Assembly (NCBI GenBank): GCA_025699075.1
Contig: JAILWG010000006.1
Coordinates: forward strand, 1-64,000
From: Candidatus Nitrosopumilus sp.
GTDB lineage: Archaea > Thermoproteota > Nitrososphaeria > Nitrososphaerales > Nitrosopumilaceae
DNA length: 64,000 bases
Direction: 5' to 3'
Shown here: positions 1 through 8,102 of the stretch, piece by piece
How positions within the stretch are numbered: the stretch's first letter is position 1
How the letters are laid out: each line of letters starts with the position of its first letter
Translations under genes and position numbers: made by a program
The notes under the pieces: generated by a model
What the model was told of the DNA's origin: nothing
Database searches by the model: none
The model's input: the letters and a program-made list of their open reading frames with translations, nothing else

Positions 1-1
1 A

Positions 2-322
2 CCTGAACCAATCACAGAACCAGAATCACCTAGTCCTAGAGGTTCATTACCAAAAGAATCTGCAGAAGAACTTCCTCAAGAGTTAGACCTTGCACCTGAA
101 CCAATCACAGAACCAGAAGAAGCTACTCCTGAACAATTAGCTAGATTAGAACAATTAGAAAGACAAATTCAAGAACTAGAATCACAACCTGAACCAATCA
201 CAGAACCAGAATCACCTAGTCCTAGAGGTTCATTACCAAAAGAATCTGCAGAAGAACTTCCTCAAGAGTTAGACCTTGCACCTGAACCAATCACAGAACC
301 AGAAGAAGCTACTCCTGAACAA
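2..322 (+). repeat. Two identical 135-bp direct repeats spaced 186 bp apart
   Basis: Bases 2-136 recur without change at 188-322. The 186-base period equals 62 codons, so the reading frame is kept. The first copy may extend beyond the left edge of the window. The repeat encodes the PEPITEPE...EEATPEQ block of the zinc-ribbon protein. Confidence 0.95.
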
Positions 323-850
323 CTATCACAAGTAAATGATCTACAACGACAAATTGATGATCTAGAAAATATGTTATCTGAACAAAAATTTTCTGATTCA
401 GAATATGAAGAAGAAGCTACTCCTGAACAACTATCACAAGTAAATGATCTACAACGACAAATTGATGATCTAGAAAATATGTTATCTGAACAAAAATTTT
501 CTGATTCAGAATATGAAGAAGAAGCTACTCCTGAACAATTTACTAAAGTAAAAGAACTGGAAAAAGAGATTGAAAAACTTGAGGCTGTGGATATTGAACA
601 TGAAATCATTCAAACATTAAGAAAACAAAATAAAAAACTTGATGATATTGAAAATAAACTGCACAATTCAAAAATTTCTGAATCTCCAACTTCCGATTAT
701 GTTTTAGAAGCATATTGTGTAAAATGTAAAACTAAAAGAAGTGTAAAAAATCCTGAAGAGATTATTATGAAAAATGGAAGACCTGCAATTAGAGGAATTT
801 GTTCAGTATGTGACTGTAAGGTTTTTCGAATAGGAAAAATGAAAAAATAA
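2..850 (+). CDS. Repeat-rich acidic protein with C-terminal zinc ribbon (DUF5679-like), 5' end outside window
   Basis: The reading frame is open from the first bases of the window to the stop at 850, so the N-terminus lies upstream. The visible part is low-complexity and rich in Pro, Glu, Thr and Gln (PEPITEPE and EEATPEQL motifs), alternating with short predicted coiled-coil stretches such as LEQLERQIQELE. The last 50 or so residues carry two cysteine knuckles, CVKC and CSVCDC, and end in KVFRIGK; I recognise this as the DUF5679 zinc-ribbon type. An internal ATG at 371 exists but is not the real start, because the same repeats continue upstream of it. Role unknown; perhaps a nucleic-acid or protein-binding ribbon on a flexible repeat stalk. 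Confidence 0.85.
   Translation, partial: PEPITEPESPSPRGSLPKESAEELPQELDLAPEPITEPEEATPEQLARLEQLERQIQELESQPEPITEPESPSPRGSLPKESAEELPQELDLAPEPITEPEEATPEQLSQVNDLQRQIDDLENMLSEQKFSDSEYEEEATPEQLSQVNDLQRQIDDLENMLSEQKFSDSEYEEEATPEQFTKVKELEKEIEKLEAVDIEHEIIQTLRKQNKKLDDIENKLHNSKISESPTSDYVLEAYCVKCKTKRSVKNPEEIIMKNGRPAIRGICSVCDCKVFRIGKMKK
301..538 (+). repeat. Perfect 108-bp tandem duplication plus a partial third copy
   Basis: Bases 301-408 are repeated exactly at 409-516, and 517-538 begin a third copy before the sequence diverges. The period is 36 codons and encodes a coiled-coil segment ending in EQKFSDSEYE. The lack of any base difference points to a recent duplication. Confidence 0.95.
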
Positions 851-876
851 AAATTCTAATTTTACTAGCTAAATAA

Positions 877-1347
877 TCACATTTGCCCTGATTGCCATGC
901 CTGATTGAATTTTTTGATGGCTTCCTGGTATGCAATTATCGAATCATCTCCAGATGTCTTAAGAAATTTTTCCCATTGACTGTTGAATTTCTTTATCGAT
1001 TCAATGTTAGTTTCTTTAAAGATATTCTCCATCATCTTTGTTTGCTGTTTGATATATTCTGGACCAATTTCTTCCCATGTATCTTCCCAACTAGAACTAA
1101 CTTTTTTTAACATTTCAGCATCTGATTCTAGTGCTTTTTGACAAGCATCATGATATGTCATTAAAGTTTCATTTGTAGCTTTTTGCCATTGTGCAAGAGA
1201 TTCTTTCCAACCAGTTAGTGCCGCATTGTAATCTTTCCATGCTTTTTCAAATTCTGGTTTTTTTGAAGAGGATCTTGCTTGTTTTTTTGGTTTTGATGTT
1301 GTTTTTTTCACTGTTTTCTTTGAGGTGCTTTTTTTCTTGGCTGCCAT
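877..1347 (-). CDS. Lysine-rich, all-helical protein, function unknown
   Basis: A 156-residue protein. The first 30 residues are a basic Lys/Ser/Thr tail (MAAKKKSTSKKTVKK) like a nucleic-acid-binding or histone-like tail. The rest reads as amphipathic helix rich in Trp, Lys and Glu (FEKAWKDYNAALTGWKESL). The helical part resembles phasins or PhaE-type polyhydroxyalkanoate granule proteins in general character, but I see no diagnostic motif, so this is only a suggestion. It converges with the upstream zinc-ribbon gene. No signal peptide or membrane segment. Confidence 0.75.
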   Translation of the reverse strand: MAAKKKSTSKKTVKKTTSKPKKQARSSSKKPEFEKAWKDYNAALTGWKESLAQWQKATNETLMTYHDACQKALESDAEMLKKVSSSWEDTWEEIGPEYIKQQTKMMENIFKETNIESIKKFNSQWEKFLKTSGDDSIIAYQEAIKKFNQAWQSGQM

Positions 1348-1417
1348 GTTATAATTTGAAAATAGTAGATGTTAAATCTTTCAATAATTCTACGTGATCA
1401 AAATCACTCTATTTTTA

Positions 1418-1573
1418 CTAATATTCTGATGCCTTGGAAAATCTTGGATGGTGCTTTTTATCTTTATTTTTAAATAATTTGTAGTGCTCATCACATAGAT
1501 TTCGTGTTTCCCTAAAACTAATTTTTACTGTTTCAATTGCTTTTTGCTTACATTCTGATATGCTACACTGCAT
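1418..1573 (-). CDS. 51-aa putative zinc-finger microprotein
   Basis: A short reading frame from ATG at 1573 to TAG at 1418. The product starts MQCSISECKQ and carries C3, C8, C27 and H30 in a CxxxxC...CDEH arrangement, followed by a basic tail (KNKDKKHHPRF). Four metal-ligand-like residues in so short a peptide suggest one zinc site. It lies between two genes with no other coding candidate and is divergent from the gene at 1639. No family recognised; the call rests on the Cys/His pattern and on otherwise unexplained space. Confidence 0.5.
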   Translation of the reverse strand: MQCSISECKQKAIETVKISFRETRNLCDEHYKLFKNKDKKHHPRFSKASEY

Positions 1574-1638
1574 AATGAAAAATGATGATGTTTGCTAATA
1601 AAACTTTGAAATTACATAATTACCAATGCTAACTTTTT

Positions 1639-1872
1639 ATGATTCCTTTACATCAAAAAATTATGAATGATGATGAGAAAGGAAAGCGATTTTTAGAATT
1701 AATTGATGATCAAAATAATATTCAATGGGAAATTGTTGCTAAATTAACATCTCTAATTTCTTCAGAATGGAAATCTGAGGAAGTCAAAAATAAACTTGAA
1801 AGTTTAGTTGAAAATCATTCTGAAATTACAAAAGAACTTAACAGCTTAGATGATAAAGGCAGTATTCTATAA
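1639..1872 (+). CDS. Small hypothetical acidic helical protein
   Basis: A 77-residue, charged, mostly helical product (EEVKNKLESLVENHSEITKEL) with no membrane segment or cysteines. An internal ATG at 1663 (MNDDEKGKRF) is an equally plausible start. The 3' end overlaps the end of ctaB by 6 bases in convergent orientation. I recognise no family. Amino-acid composition is coding-like and it is not a shadow of another gene except at the last bases, so I keep it as a likely gene. Confidence 0.55.
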   Translation: MIPLHQKIMNDDEKGKRFLELIDDQNNIQWEIVAKLTSLISSEWKSEEVKNKLESLVENHSEITKELNSLDDKGSIL

Positions 1873-2796
1873 TGCAGAATCAACCATTAATGCAATAAAT
1901 AACACTGCCAAATATGGGCTAGAGAATTTAAACAATGTCCATGCTGCTTTTTCCATTGGTTTGATTATTACCCATATGGATAATCCCACCATTAATCCTC
2001 CTGATGCAATTGCTGTCCATAAATATACTGAACCAACCATCTCTTCGCCATTTTGAGTTGTGATAAAAAATGGTGCTATTGAAAATAATACCATAACAAC
2101 AGTAGATAATGCAATGGCTCTTGCAGAAGTTTTTTCTGATTGTACAGCAGTTAACATTGGAACATTAACTTTGTTATAATCTTCTTTGAAATGCAATGTC
2201 AATGCCCAAATGTGCATTGGGATCCAAATGAATACAAGACCGGCCATAGCTAGACCCATGGTCCATAAATCTGACATACTTACTGCTACCCAACCAATCA
2301 TTGGTGGTGAACCCCCACATAATCCACCTAAAATAATATTGGTTCTTGAATTTCGTTTTAACACGTATGAGTAAATCAGAATGTTATTCACTAATCCAAA
2401 CGCAATGAATGCTGTTGCCCATGCTCCTTGTTCTAAAGTAGTAGTAAATGAAATCCCAAATGCAAGCACTAATGAAATACCAGCTAATACTAATCCAAAA
2501 TTCCTTGCTTTTACTGCTGGATAGATTCTTTTTGATGGTAATGGTCTGTCTTTTGTTCTTTCCATTATTGCGTCAATATCTCTATCATGATAATTTGTCA
2601 AAGTGTTTGCAGCAGCAGAACCTGCTGCAACTGAAAATAACATTAAAAGCCATGTTGAAGGAGAAATTTCAATATCGTAAATATTGGATGCAGTTAATGC
2701 AGCACCAAATGCTGTAAAAACTAGTAAATACCAAATTTTTGGCTTTGTTAATTCATAATATACTGCTACTCTTGATTCTGATTTTTGCTTTTGCAA
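1867..2796 (-). CDS. ctaB: Protoheme IX farnesyltransferase (heme O synthase)
   Basis: A polytopic membrane prenyltransferase (309 aa, usual length) that adds a farnesyl group to protoheme IX to make heme O for terminal oxidases. The UbiA/CtaB signature NYHDRDIDAIMERTKDRP lies at residues 68-85, containing the Asp-rich motif that binds Mg-farnesyl diphosphate. A second Asp-containing region lies near HFKEDYNKVNVPM. Eight or nine hydrophobic helices are visible. The gene begins 2 bases after the Lrp/AsnC regulator ends, so the two are probably co-transcribed. Heme O/A supply fits an aerobic ammonia oxidiser with heme-copper oxidase. Confidence 0.95.
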   Translation of the reverse strand: MQKQKSESRVAVYYELTKPKIWYLLVFTAFGAALTASNIYDIEISPSTWLLMLFSVAAGSAAANTLTNYHDRDIDAIMERTKDRPLPSKRIYPAVKARNFGLVLAGISLVLAFGISFTTTLEQGAWATAFIAFGLVNNILIYSYVLKRNSRTNIILGGLCGGSPPMIGWVAVSMSDLWTMGLAMAGLVFIWIPMHIWALTLHFKEDYNKVNVPMLTAVQSEKTSARAIALSTVVMVLFSIAPFFITTQNGEEMVGSVYLWTAIASGGLMVGLSIWVIIKPMEKAAWTLFKFSSPYLAVLFIALMVDSAL

Positions 2797-2798
2797 TA

Positions 2799-3266
2799 TC
2801 AGTCACTATCCTTTGATGGCATATATGGCATTGCTTTCATTCGTGATTTCATTTCAATAAATGATTCAGAGGACTGAATGCCTTCAATCCTACCTATTCT
2901 TTCAGAAACCATTTTGTGCATTTGATCTAATGATTTTGAATACATTGTTACTAAAATATCAAATCTACCCGTCACTTCTGCTACTTCTCTAACTCCATCA
3001 ATTTTGAATAACTCCTCAATGATATGATCTCTTTTTTTTGTATCCATGTTAATACCAGTTAAAGCCTTGACATTGTAGCCAAGTTCTGCATCATTTACAA
3101 CAATGGTAAATCTCTCAATCAATTTTCTTTTAACTAGTCTTTTGATTCTGGAATATACTACAGATGAATTAACATTGATTTTTTTTGATAACCGGGGAAC
3201 TGAAATTGATGCATCATTAGATAATTCTGATAAAATTTGTAAATCTAGGTCGTCAACTTTTGCCGT
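2799..3266 (-). CDS. Lrp/AsnC-family transcription regulator with apparent ACG start
   Basis: The frame is open from codon 3264-3266 (ACG, directly after a TAG) to 2799, giving about 155 residues, the normal length for Lrp/AsnC. The N-terminal part (DDLDLQILSELSND, then SVPRLSKKINVNSSVVYSRI) is a typical winged helix-turn-helix. The C-terminal part from residue about 60 is a RAM/ACT effector domain. A TTG at 3122 would give 107 aa but would delete the whole DNA-binding domain. No ATG, GTG or TTG exists upstream of the HTH; ACG preceded by AGGTG six bases away is the best candidate. Probably transcribed with ctaB. Confidence 0.85.
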   Translation of the reverse strand, partial: TAKVDDLDLQILSELSNDASISVPRLSKKINVNSSVVYSRIKRLVKRKLIERFTIVVNDAELGYNVKALTGINMDTKKRDHIIEELFKIDGVREVAEVTGRFDILVTMYSKSLDQMHKMVSERIGRIEGIQSSESFIEMKSRMKAMPYMPSKDSD

Positions 3267-3337
3267 CTAAAACACCTGAGTCGATCTAGATTTCTGGATC
3301 TTATAAAGTTATTATTGTAAAAATTGCAAAAAATTCT

Positions 3338-4414
3338 CTAAATCTTGCCTTTTTTGTATAACATTTCTGCTAACAATACTGCACCTTTTGCTGAACCCAT
3401 TTTTTTATTGTGAGAGAACAACATGTATTTCAGACCATTGTCAAACAATTCTTCTTTCTCAACTCTTCCAATTGTTGTAGTCATACCATCACCGACTGTT
3501 CTTTCCATTCTTGGTTGAGGTCTGGTTGGATCTTCATGAAATGCATAATATTTTTCAGGAGCGGATGGTAAGCCCATCACTGAGATGTCTTTATTGCATT
3601 GATCATAGGTATCTTTTGCTTTTGCAGGATCTATTTTTTCTGTAGTTTCGACAAAAACTGATTCGGTATGCCCATCAATGACTGGAACTCTAGTACAAGT
3701 ACAACTGATTCTAATATCTGCATCTTCAATTTTTCCATCTTTTAGTTTACCTAGAATTTTTCTTGTTTCTAATCTGACTTTTCCTTCTTCTTTTGGAATG
3801 TATGGAATAATATTATCTGTAATTCCCATTGCAGATACACCGGATTTACCACCTCCTGATATTGCTTGCATTGAAGTCATCATAACTTTTTTTGCTCCGT
3901 ATTTTTCAAGTAATGGTTTTAATGTAATTGCTAAACCTGTCGTTGTACAATTTGGTAAAGGTGCAACCCAACCTTTCCAGTTTCTATTCTTCTTTTGTGT
4001 TTCAAGTAATTCTGTTTGCTCATCATTAATTCCTGGAATTAAAATTGGAACATCATCTTCATATCTATAAGCAGAACTTGTTGATATTACTGGTAAATCT
4101 GCAGCCATTTTTGTTTCAATATCTCTGGCAGCTTCTGATTCCACTGCAGAAAATACTAAATCTAATTGAGAAACATCTAACTCATCAATTGATTTTACTG
4201 TCATTTTTTTGATATATTCTGGAATTTCTCCGCCTACATCCCATGCTACTATTCCGCTTGCATCTTTTATTGCGTCAAGATAGTTTTTTCCTGCTGAACG
4301 TTCTGATGCAGCAATTTGAGTTACTTCAAACCATGGATGATTATTCAAAGATTGGACAAATTCTTGACCTACAGAACCTGTAACTCCAATAATTGCCACT
4401 CTTTTCTTATCCAT
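3338..4414 (-). CDS. asd: Aspartate-semialdehyde dehydrogenase, archaeal/fungal type
   Basis: Reduces aspartyl phosphate to aspartate semialdehyde, the branch point for threonine, methionine, isoleucine and lysine. The N-terminal Rossmann motif GVTGSVGQEF and the active-site cysteine motif PLPNCTTTGLAI are present; MERTVGDGMTTTIGRV near the end is typical of the archaeal class. I chose ATG at 4414 (358 aa) because a TATA-like stretch lies at about 4438-4446; the longer ATG at 4438 would fall inside it. Divergent from the cobalamin operon. Threonine synthase lies at 37 kb in the same window. Confidence 0.94.
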   Translation of the reverse strand: MDKKRVAIIGVTGSVGQEFVQSLNNHPWFEVTQIAASERSAGKNYLDAIKDASGIVAWDVGGEIPEYIKKMTVKSIDELDVSQLDLVFSAVESEAARDIETKMAADLPVISTSSAYRYEDDVPILIPGINDEQTELLETQKKNRNWKGWVAPLPNCTTTGLAITLKPLLEKYGAKKVMMTSMQAISGGGKSGVSAMGITDNIIPYIPKEEGKVRLETRKILGKLKDGKIEDADIRISCTCTRVPVIDGHTESVFVETTEKIDPAKAKDTYDQCNKDISVMGLPSAPEKYYAFHEDPTRPQPRMERTVGDGMTTTIGRVEKEELFDNGLKYMLFSHNKKMGSAKGAVLLAEMLYKKGKI

Positions 4415-4497
4415 AATTGTATTATTGATCGCTTTCAATTAATAATCGTTTTCTGTATTACCACAACATACTAAATCATCTAATTCCATTTGGAACT

Positions 4498-5580
4498 GTG
4501 AAAATACGAACAAAATCCTCCATTCTAGGGCATATTCCAGTAATTCATGGCGGAAAAAATGCTTCACAAATGGCTGATACTCATATCATAGATTTTAGTT
4601 CAAACATATCGCCTATTGGAATCCCATTATCAATTAAACAAAGTATTAAAAAAAATCTTGACAGCATCAGAAACTATCCTGATATCCATTCATCATCTGT
4701 TATTTCAAGCCTAAAAAATTACACTGGATTAGAAAAATCTAATCTTCTAGTTGGAAATGGCGCAATAGAAATAATCTATAATTTTTGTTTTGCATTTTTA
4801 TCAAAAAATACCCGAGTTCTAATTCCAATTCCAACCTTTCAAGAATATGAGGCAGCAGCTAAATTAAACAACTGTAAAATTTCATATTTCAAAACGATGG
4901 ATTTATCAGAAAACCTTGATGAATTTATTTCTAAAATCCCAAAGAACGGATGTATTTTTATCTGCAATCCTAATAATCCTACAGGAAAACTCTTACAAAA
5001 AAATCAGTTACTCAGAATAATTAAAGAAGCAAAAAAACTTTCTACAATTGTTTTTGTTGATGAATGTTTTATTGAAATGGTTCCTGACTCTAACGAATCG
5101 ATAATCTCTGCTGTCAAAAAATATGACAATCTTTTCATTTTACGTTCATTAACAAAATCTTTTGCTTTGCCAGGAATACGTATAGGATACGCTGCAGCAT
5201 CAAAACAAATCATTCAAGTTTTACAAAAAATAAAAATTCCTTGGAGTGTGAATTCATTGGCACAAGATGCAGCTAATGTAGCTCTTAAGAACAAATCACA
5301 TCTTAAAAAATCCAATTTAATCATAAAAAAAGAATTAAACTATTTGACAAATAAAATCAATCATCTGAATGGATTTGATTGCAATAAATCTTCGACAAAT
5401 TTTATTTTAATAAGAACAAAAAGAAATTCAACAAATTTACAAAAAAAATTATTAGAAAAAAAAATCTTAATAAGAGATTGTAAAAATTTTAGAGGATTAA
5501 ATAATCATTACATTCGAGTTGCGGTAAAATCTCATAAAGATAATCTAAAACTAGTAAAAGCATTGGAGAATCTAAAATGA
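4498..5580 (+). CDS. PLP-dependent aminotransferase-like L-threonine-O-3-phosphate decarboxylase (cobalamin side chain)
   Basis: A fold-type I PLP enzyme of 360 aa. Visible motifs are NPNNPTG at about 157-163, the Asp of FVDE near 188, and the Schiff-base lysine in RSLTKSFALPG (K220). Sequence alone cannot separate histidinol-phosphate aminotransferase from threonine-phosphate decarboxylase (Salmonella CobD, also called CobC). Two facts favour the decarboxylase: its position as first gene of a cobalamin operon, and a separate hisC in the histidine operon at 31217. The product, aminopropanol phosphate, is the partner of the CbiB reaction encoded two genes downstream. Starts with GTG; overlaps the next gene by ATGA. 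Confidence 0.8.
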   Translation: MKIRTKSSILGHIPVIHGGKNASQMADTHIIDFSSNISPIGIPLSIKQSIKKNLDSIRNYPDIHSSSVISSLKNYTGLEKSNLLVGNGAIEIIYNFCFAFLSKNTRVLIPIPTFQEYEAAAKLNNCKISYFKTMDLSENLDEFISKIPKNGCIFICNPNNPTGKLLQKNQLLRIIKEAKKLSTIVFVDECFIEMVPDSNESIISAVKKYDNLFILRSLTKSFALPGIRIGYAAASKQIIQVLQKIKIPWSVNSLAQDAANVALKNKSHLKKSNLIIKKELNYLTNKINHLNGFDCNKSSTNFILIRTKRNSTNLQKKLLEKKILIRDCKNFRGLNNHYIRVAVKSHKDNLKLVKALENLK

Positions 5581-6416
5581 AGTCTTTAATGATTCAGGGT
5601 ACTTCTTCTGGAGCGGGTAAAACAACATTGGTAGCAGCTCTATGTAGAATTTTTTCTGATAAAGGTTACAGCGTAGCACCATTCAAATCCCAAAATATGT
5701 CAAATTTTGCATATATCACGCCTAAATTTGAAATCTCACGTGCCCAAGCAATTCAGGCTATAGGTTCAAGATGTGAAATTACTCCTGATCTTAATCCAAT
5801 TTTACTAAAACCAGTTGGAAATTACAATAGTATCGTGTATGTAAATGGAAAACGATTCAAAAAAATGCATGCAAAAGAATACTATGAAAAATTTGTAAAT
5901 CATGACGGAATTAAAATTGTATCAAAATCTCTTAAAAAATTACAGAAAAAAAATGATCTAGTAATTTTAGAAGGTGCTGGTTCCCCCGCAGAAATAAACT
6001 TACAGAAATTTGATATTGCAAACATGAGAATTGCACATGTAGCTAATGCATCGGTGTTATTAGTTTCAGATATTGACAAGGGTGGATCTTTTGCTAGTCT
6101 TGTTGGAACTATGGCTTTACTAGAAAAAAAATATCAAAAACTTGTACAAGGGTTTGTTTTAAATAAATTCAGAGGGGACTTAGACGTTTTAAAACCAGGA
6201 TTTAAAAAACTCAAAGATATTACCAAAATACCCGTAATGGGAACTATCCCATTAATGACATTAGATTTGCCAGAAGAAGATTCTCTTCATACAAATCCTA
6301 AAGAAATTCAATGGACAAAGAAAAATATCTCAAAAATTGATAATGAATTAAACAAATTAGCAAAAACTGTAAAATCAAACATTGACATAAAATCTATTGA
6401 GAGAATGTTACAATGA
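5577..6416 (+). CDS. cbiP: Cobyric acid synthase, synthetase domain only (no glutaminase domain)
   Basis: Amidates the corrin ring side chains b, d, e and g in cobalamin synthesis. The N-terminal P-loop GTSSGAGKTT (residues 8-17) and the family motif PFKSQNMSN are clear. The protein is 279 aa, whereas usual CbiP/CobQ is near 500 aa and has a C-terminal class I glutaminase. No such domain follows: the stop overlaps the cbiB start, and the next frame is cbiB itself. The end looks like a natural domain boundary rather than decay, so the enzyme may use free ammonia or a separate glutaminase subunit. Second gene of the operon. Confidence 0.88.
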   Translation: MKSLMIQGTSSGAGKTTLVAALCRIFSDKGYSVAPFKSQNMSNFAYITPKFEISRAQAIQAIGSRCEITPDLNPILLKPVGNYNSIVYVNGKRFKKMHAKEYYEKFVNHDGIKIVSKSLKKLQKKNDLVILEGAGSPAEINLQKFDIANMRIAHVANASVLLVSDIDKGGSFASLVGTMALLEKKYQKLVQGFVLNKFRGDLDVLKPGFKKLKDITKIPVMGTIPLMTLDLPEEDSLHTNPKEIQWTKKNISKIDNELNKLAKTVKSNIDIKSIERMLQ

Positions 6417-7384
6417 TTATTGAATCGTTGATTGTGATTTTCTTTGCAATTTTACTTGATTTCAAATTTGGTGATCCTAAAAATAAATATCACCCAACTG
6501 CTTGGATTGGAACTTTAATGGCAAAACTTACCCCAATTACAAAAAATCAAAATTCTGTTATAGAAAGATTGGGTGGTGTCTGTATAGTTACAATTCCTTC
6601 AGGAATAGCAGTCCTATTGCTTTATTCATTGAATGTTGGAATTACACTAATACCAATTGATCTTATTTCATTATTTGTTTCAATAATTGTTGGTGGATTG
6701 CTATTGAAAACCACAATTGCCATTCGTGGGATGGAAAGACATGCAATATCTGTATTAGAATCCCTCGATGAGAACAATCTTGATGTGGCTAGAACTCATC
6801 TGTCTATGATTGTAAAGAGAAATACTAAGAATTTAGACAAAAATCATATTCTTTCAGGCGTGCTTGAAAGCATCAGCGAAAATACGGTTGATGGAATAAC
6901 TGGACCCTTATTTTATTATTCATTATTGGGATTGCCAGGAGCATTTGTTTATCGAGTTGTAAATACTGCAGATTCAATGATTGGTTACAAAACCAATCTT
7001 TTTAGAAATATAGGATGGTTTGCTGCAACTTGTGATAGTATTCTAAATTATATTCCGTCCAGACTTACAGGATTAGTCATGGTAATTTCAGCTGCCATTT
7101 TACAAAATAATTGGAAAGAATCATACAAAATAATGATTCGTGATGGTAAAAAAACTGAGAGTCAAAATGCAGGATATCCAATGGCTGCATTAGCTGGAGC
7201 TTTGGAAACAAAATTTGAAAAAGTTGATCATTACAAACTTGGTGATGGCAAAATAATTCTTACAAAACAGCATGTGTATTCTGCAATTTCAATAATGAAG
7301 CTTACTTCGATACTTTTTTGTGTAATTGTTACTGTTCCATTGATTACTATTTTGTCACTTGCTGGATGGTGGATACATGCTTAA
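6413..7384 (+). CDS. cbiB: Adenosylcobinamide-phosphate synthase
   Basis: An integral membrane protein (323 aa) that joins adenosylcobyric acid to aminopropanol phosphate. Family motifs seen are DFKFGDPKNKYHPTAWIG near the N-terminus, SENTVDGITGPLFYY in the middle, and the NTADSMIGYK segment. Several hydrophobic helices are present. It starts inside the cbiP stop (ATGA) and ends 8 bases into cobS, consistent with translational coupling. The substrate amine should come from the PLP enzyme encoded first in the operon. Confidence 0.94.
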   Translation: MIIESLIVIFFAILLDFKFGDPKNKYHPTAWIGTLMAKLTPITKNQNSVIERLGGVCIVTIPSGIAVLLLYSLNVGITLIPIDLISLFVSIIVGGLLLKTTIAIRGMERHAISVLESLDENNLDVARTHLSMIVKRNTKNLDKNHILSGVLESISENTVDGITGPLFYYSLLGLPGAFVYRVVNTADSMIGYKTNLFRNIGWFAATCDSILNYIPSRLTGLVMVISAAILQNNWKESYKIMIRDGKKTESQNAGYPMAALAGALETKFEKVDHYKLGDGKIILTKQHVYSAISIMKLTSILFCVIVTVPLITILSLAGWWIHA

Positions 7385-8102
7385 AGAAATAGGATCCGTT
7401 TTTTCATTTTTAACAATTTTTCCATCATCAGATGCAACATTAGAAAATATTGCAAAATACATGTTTGTATTTCCAATTGTTGGAATTGTTATTGGTCTTT
7501 TAATTGGCTCACTAGGTTTTGGACTATCTTTCATCTTGGAACCTTTGTTAGTTAGTTTGTTAGTTGTTGCTTCTATTGCAATTGTAACTGGAATTCATCA
7601 TGCTGATGGTCTTGCTGATTTTGCAGATGGATTGATGGTAAAAGGTACAAAAGATAAAAAACTCAAAGCTATGAAAGATCTTTCCACTGGTTCAGCAGGA
7701 ATTGTTGCAATTGTATTGTATCTCGTTGGTTTGATTATTACTATTTCTCTTACAAGTGGGTTTGATTTGTTTAAAGCAATTCTAATTAGTGAAATTTTGG
7801 CAAAATTCTCAATGGTATTGATGGCTAGTTTGGGAAAATCAGCATCATTAGGCTCTAATTCCCCCTTTGTTGAATTTATGAAGGACAAGAAAAAATTGTC
7901 TGTATCGTTTATCATCATGTTGATTCCTGTAATGGTAATTGGTGAAACTACTGGACTTGTGATGCTTGGCGTAACTATTGTTTTGACTTTGTTTCTATTG
8001 GCTCTGGCAACTCGTAGTTTTGGTGGAATAACTGGTGATGTGCTTGGTGCTACAAATGAATTTACACGATTAGCTTCATTGATGGTGTTTGTTTCATTAT
8101 GA
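7377..8102 (+). CDS. cobS: Adenosylcobinamide-GDP ribazoletransferase (cobalamin synthase)
   Basis: A membrane enzyme that joins adenosylcobinamide-GDP with alpha-ribazole, the last assembly step of the cofactor. The CobS motif HHADGLADFADGLM is present in the first third, followed by MKDLSTGSAGI. It is hydrophobic throughout. I chose ATG at 7377 because GGTGG at 7368-7372 is a good ribosome binding site and the protein then starts MLKEIGSVFSFLTIFP, as is usual; the in-frame TTG/ATG further upstream at 7359 would run deeper into cbiB. Overlaps cobY by ATGA. Confidence 0.93.
   Translation: MLKEIGSVFSFLTIFPSSDATLENIAKYMFVFPIVGIVIGLLIGSLGFGLSFILEPLLVSLLVVASIAIVTGIHHADGLADFADGLMVKGTKDKKLKAMKDLSTGSAGIVAIVLYLVGLIITISLTSGFDLFKAILISEILAKFSMVLMASLGKSASLGSNSPFVEFMKDKKKLSVSFIIMLIPVMVIGETTGLVMLGVTIVLTLFLLALATRSFGGITGDVLGATNEFTRLASLMVFVSL

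Noticed and set aside
2..538. CRISPR-like regular repeats
   Set aside because: The repeats are long, in-frame multiples of three, without unique spacers, and lie inside an open coding frame.
262..609. Minus-strand frame of 115 aa with repeated serine-rich motif
   Set aside because: It is the reverse reading of the coding repeats on the plus strand.
2799..3122. 107-aa Lrp effector-only protein starting at TTG 3122
   Set aside because: The frame continues upstream through a complete helix-turn-helix, so the short form is a start-site artefact.
4415..4497. Cobalamin riboswitch upstream of the cobalamin operon
   Set aside because: Only about 83 bases separate the divergent starts and no B12-box-like or structured element is visible.
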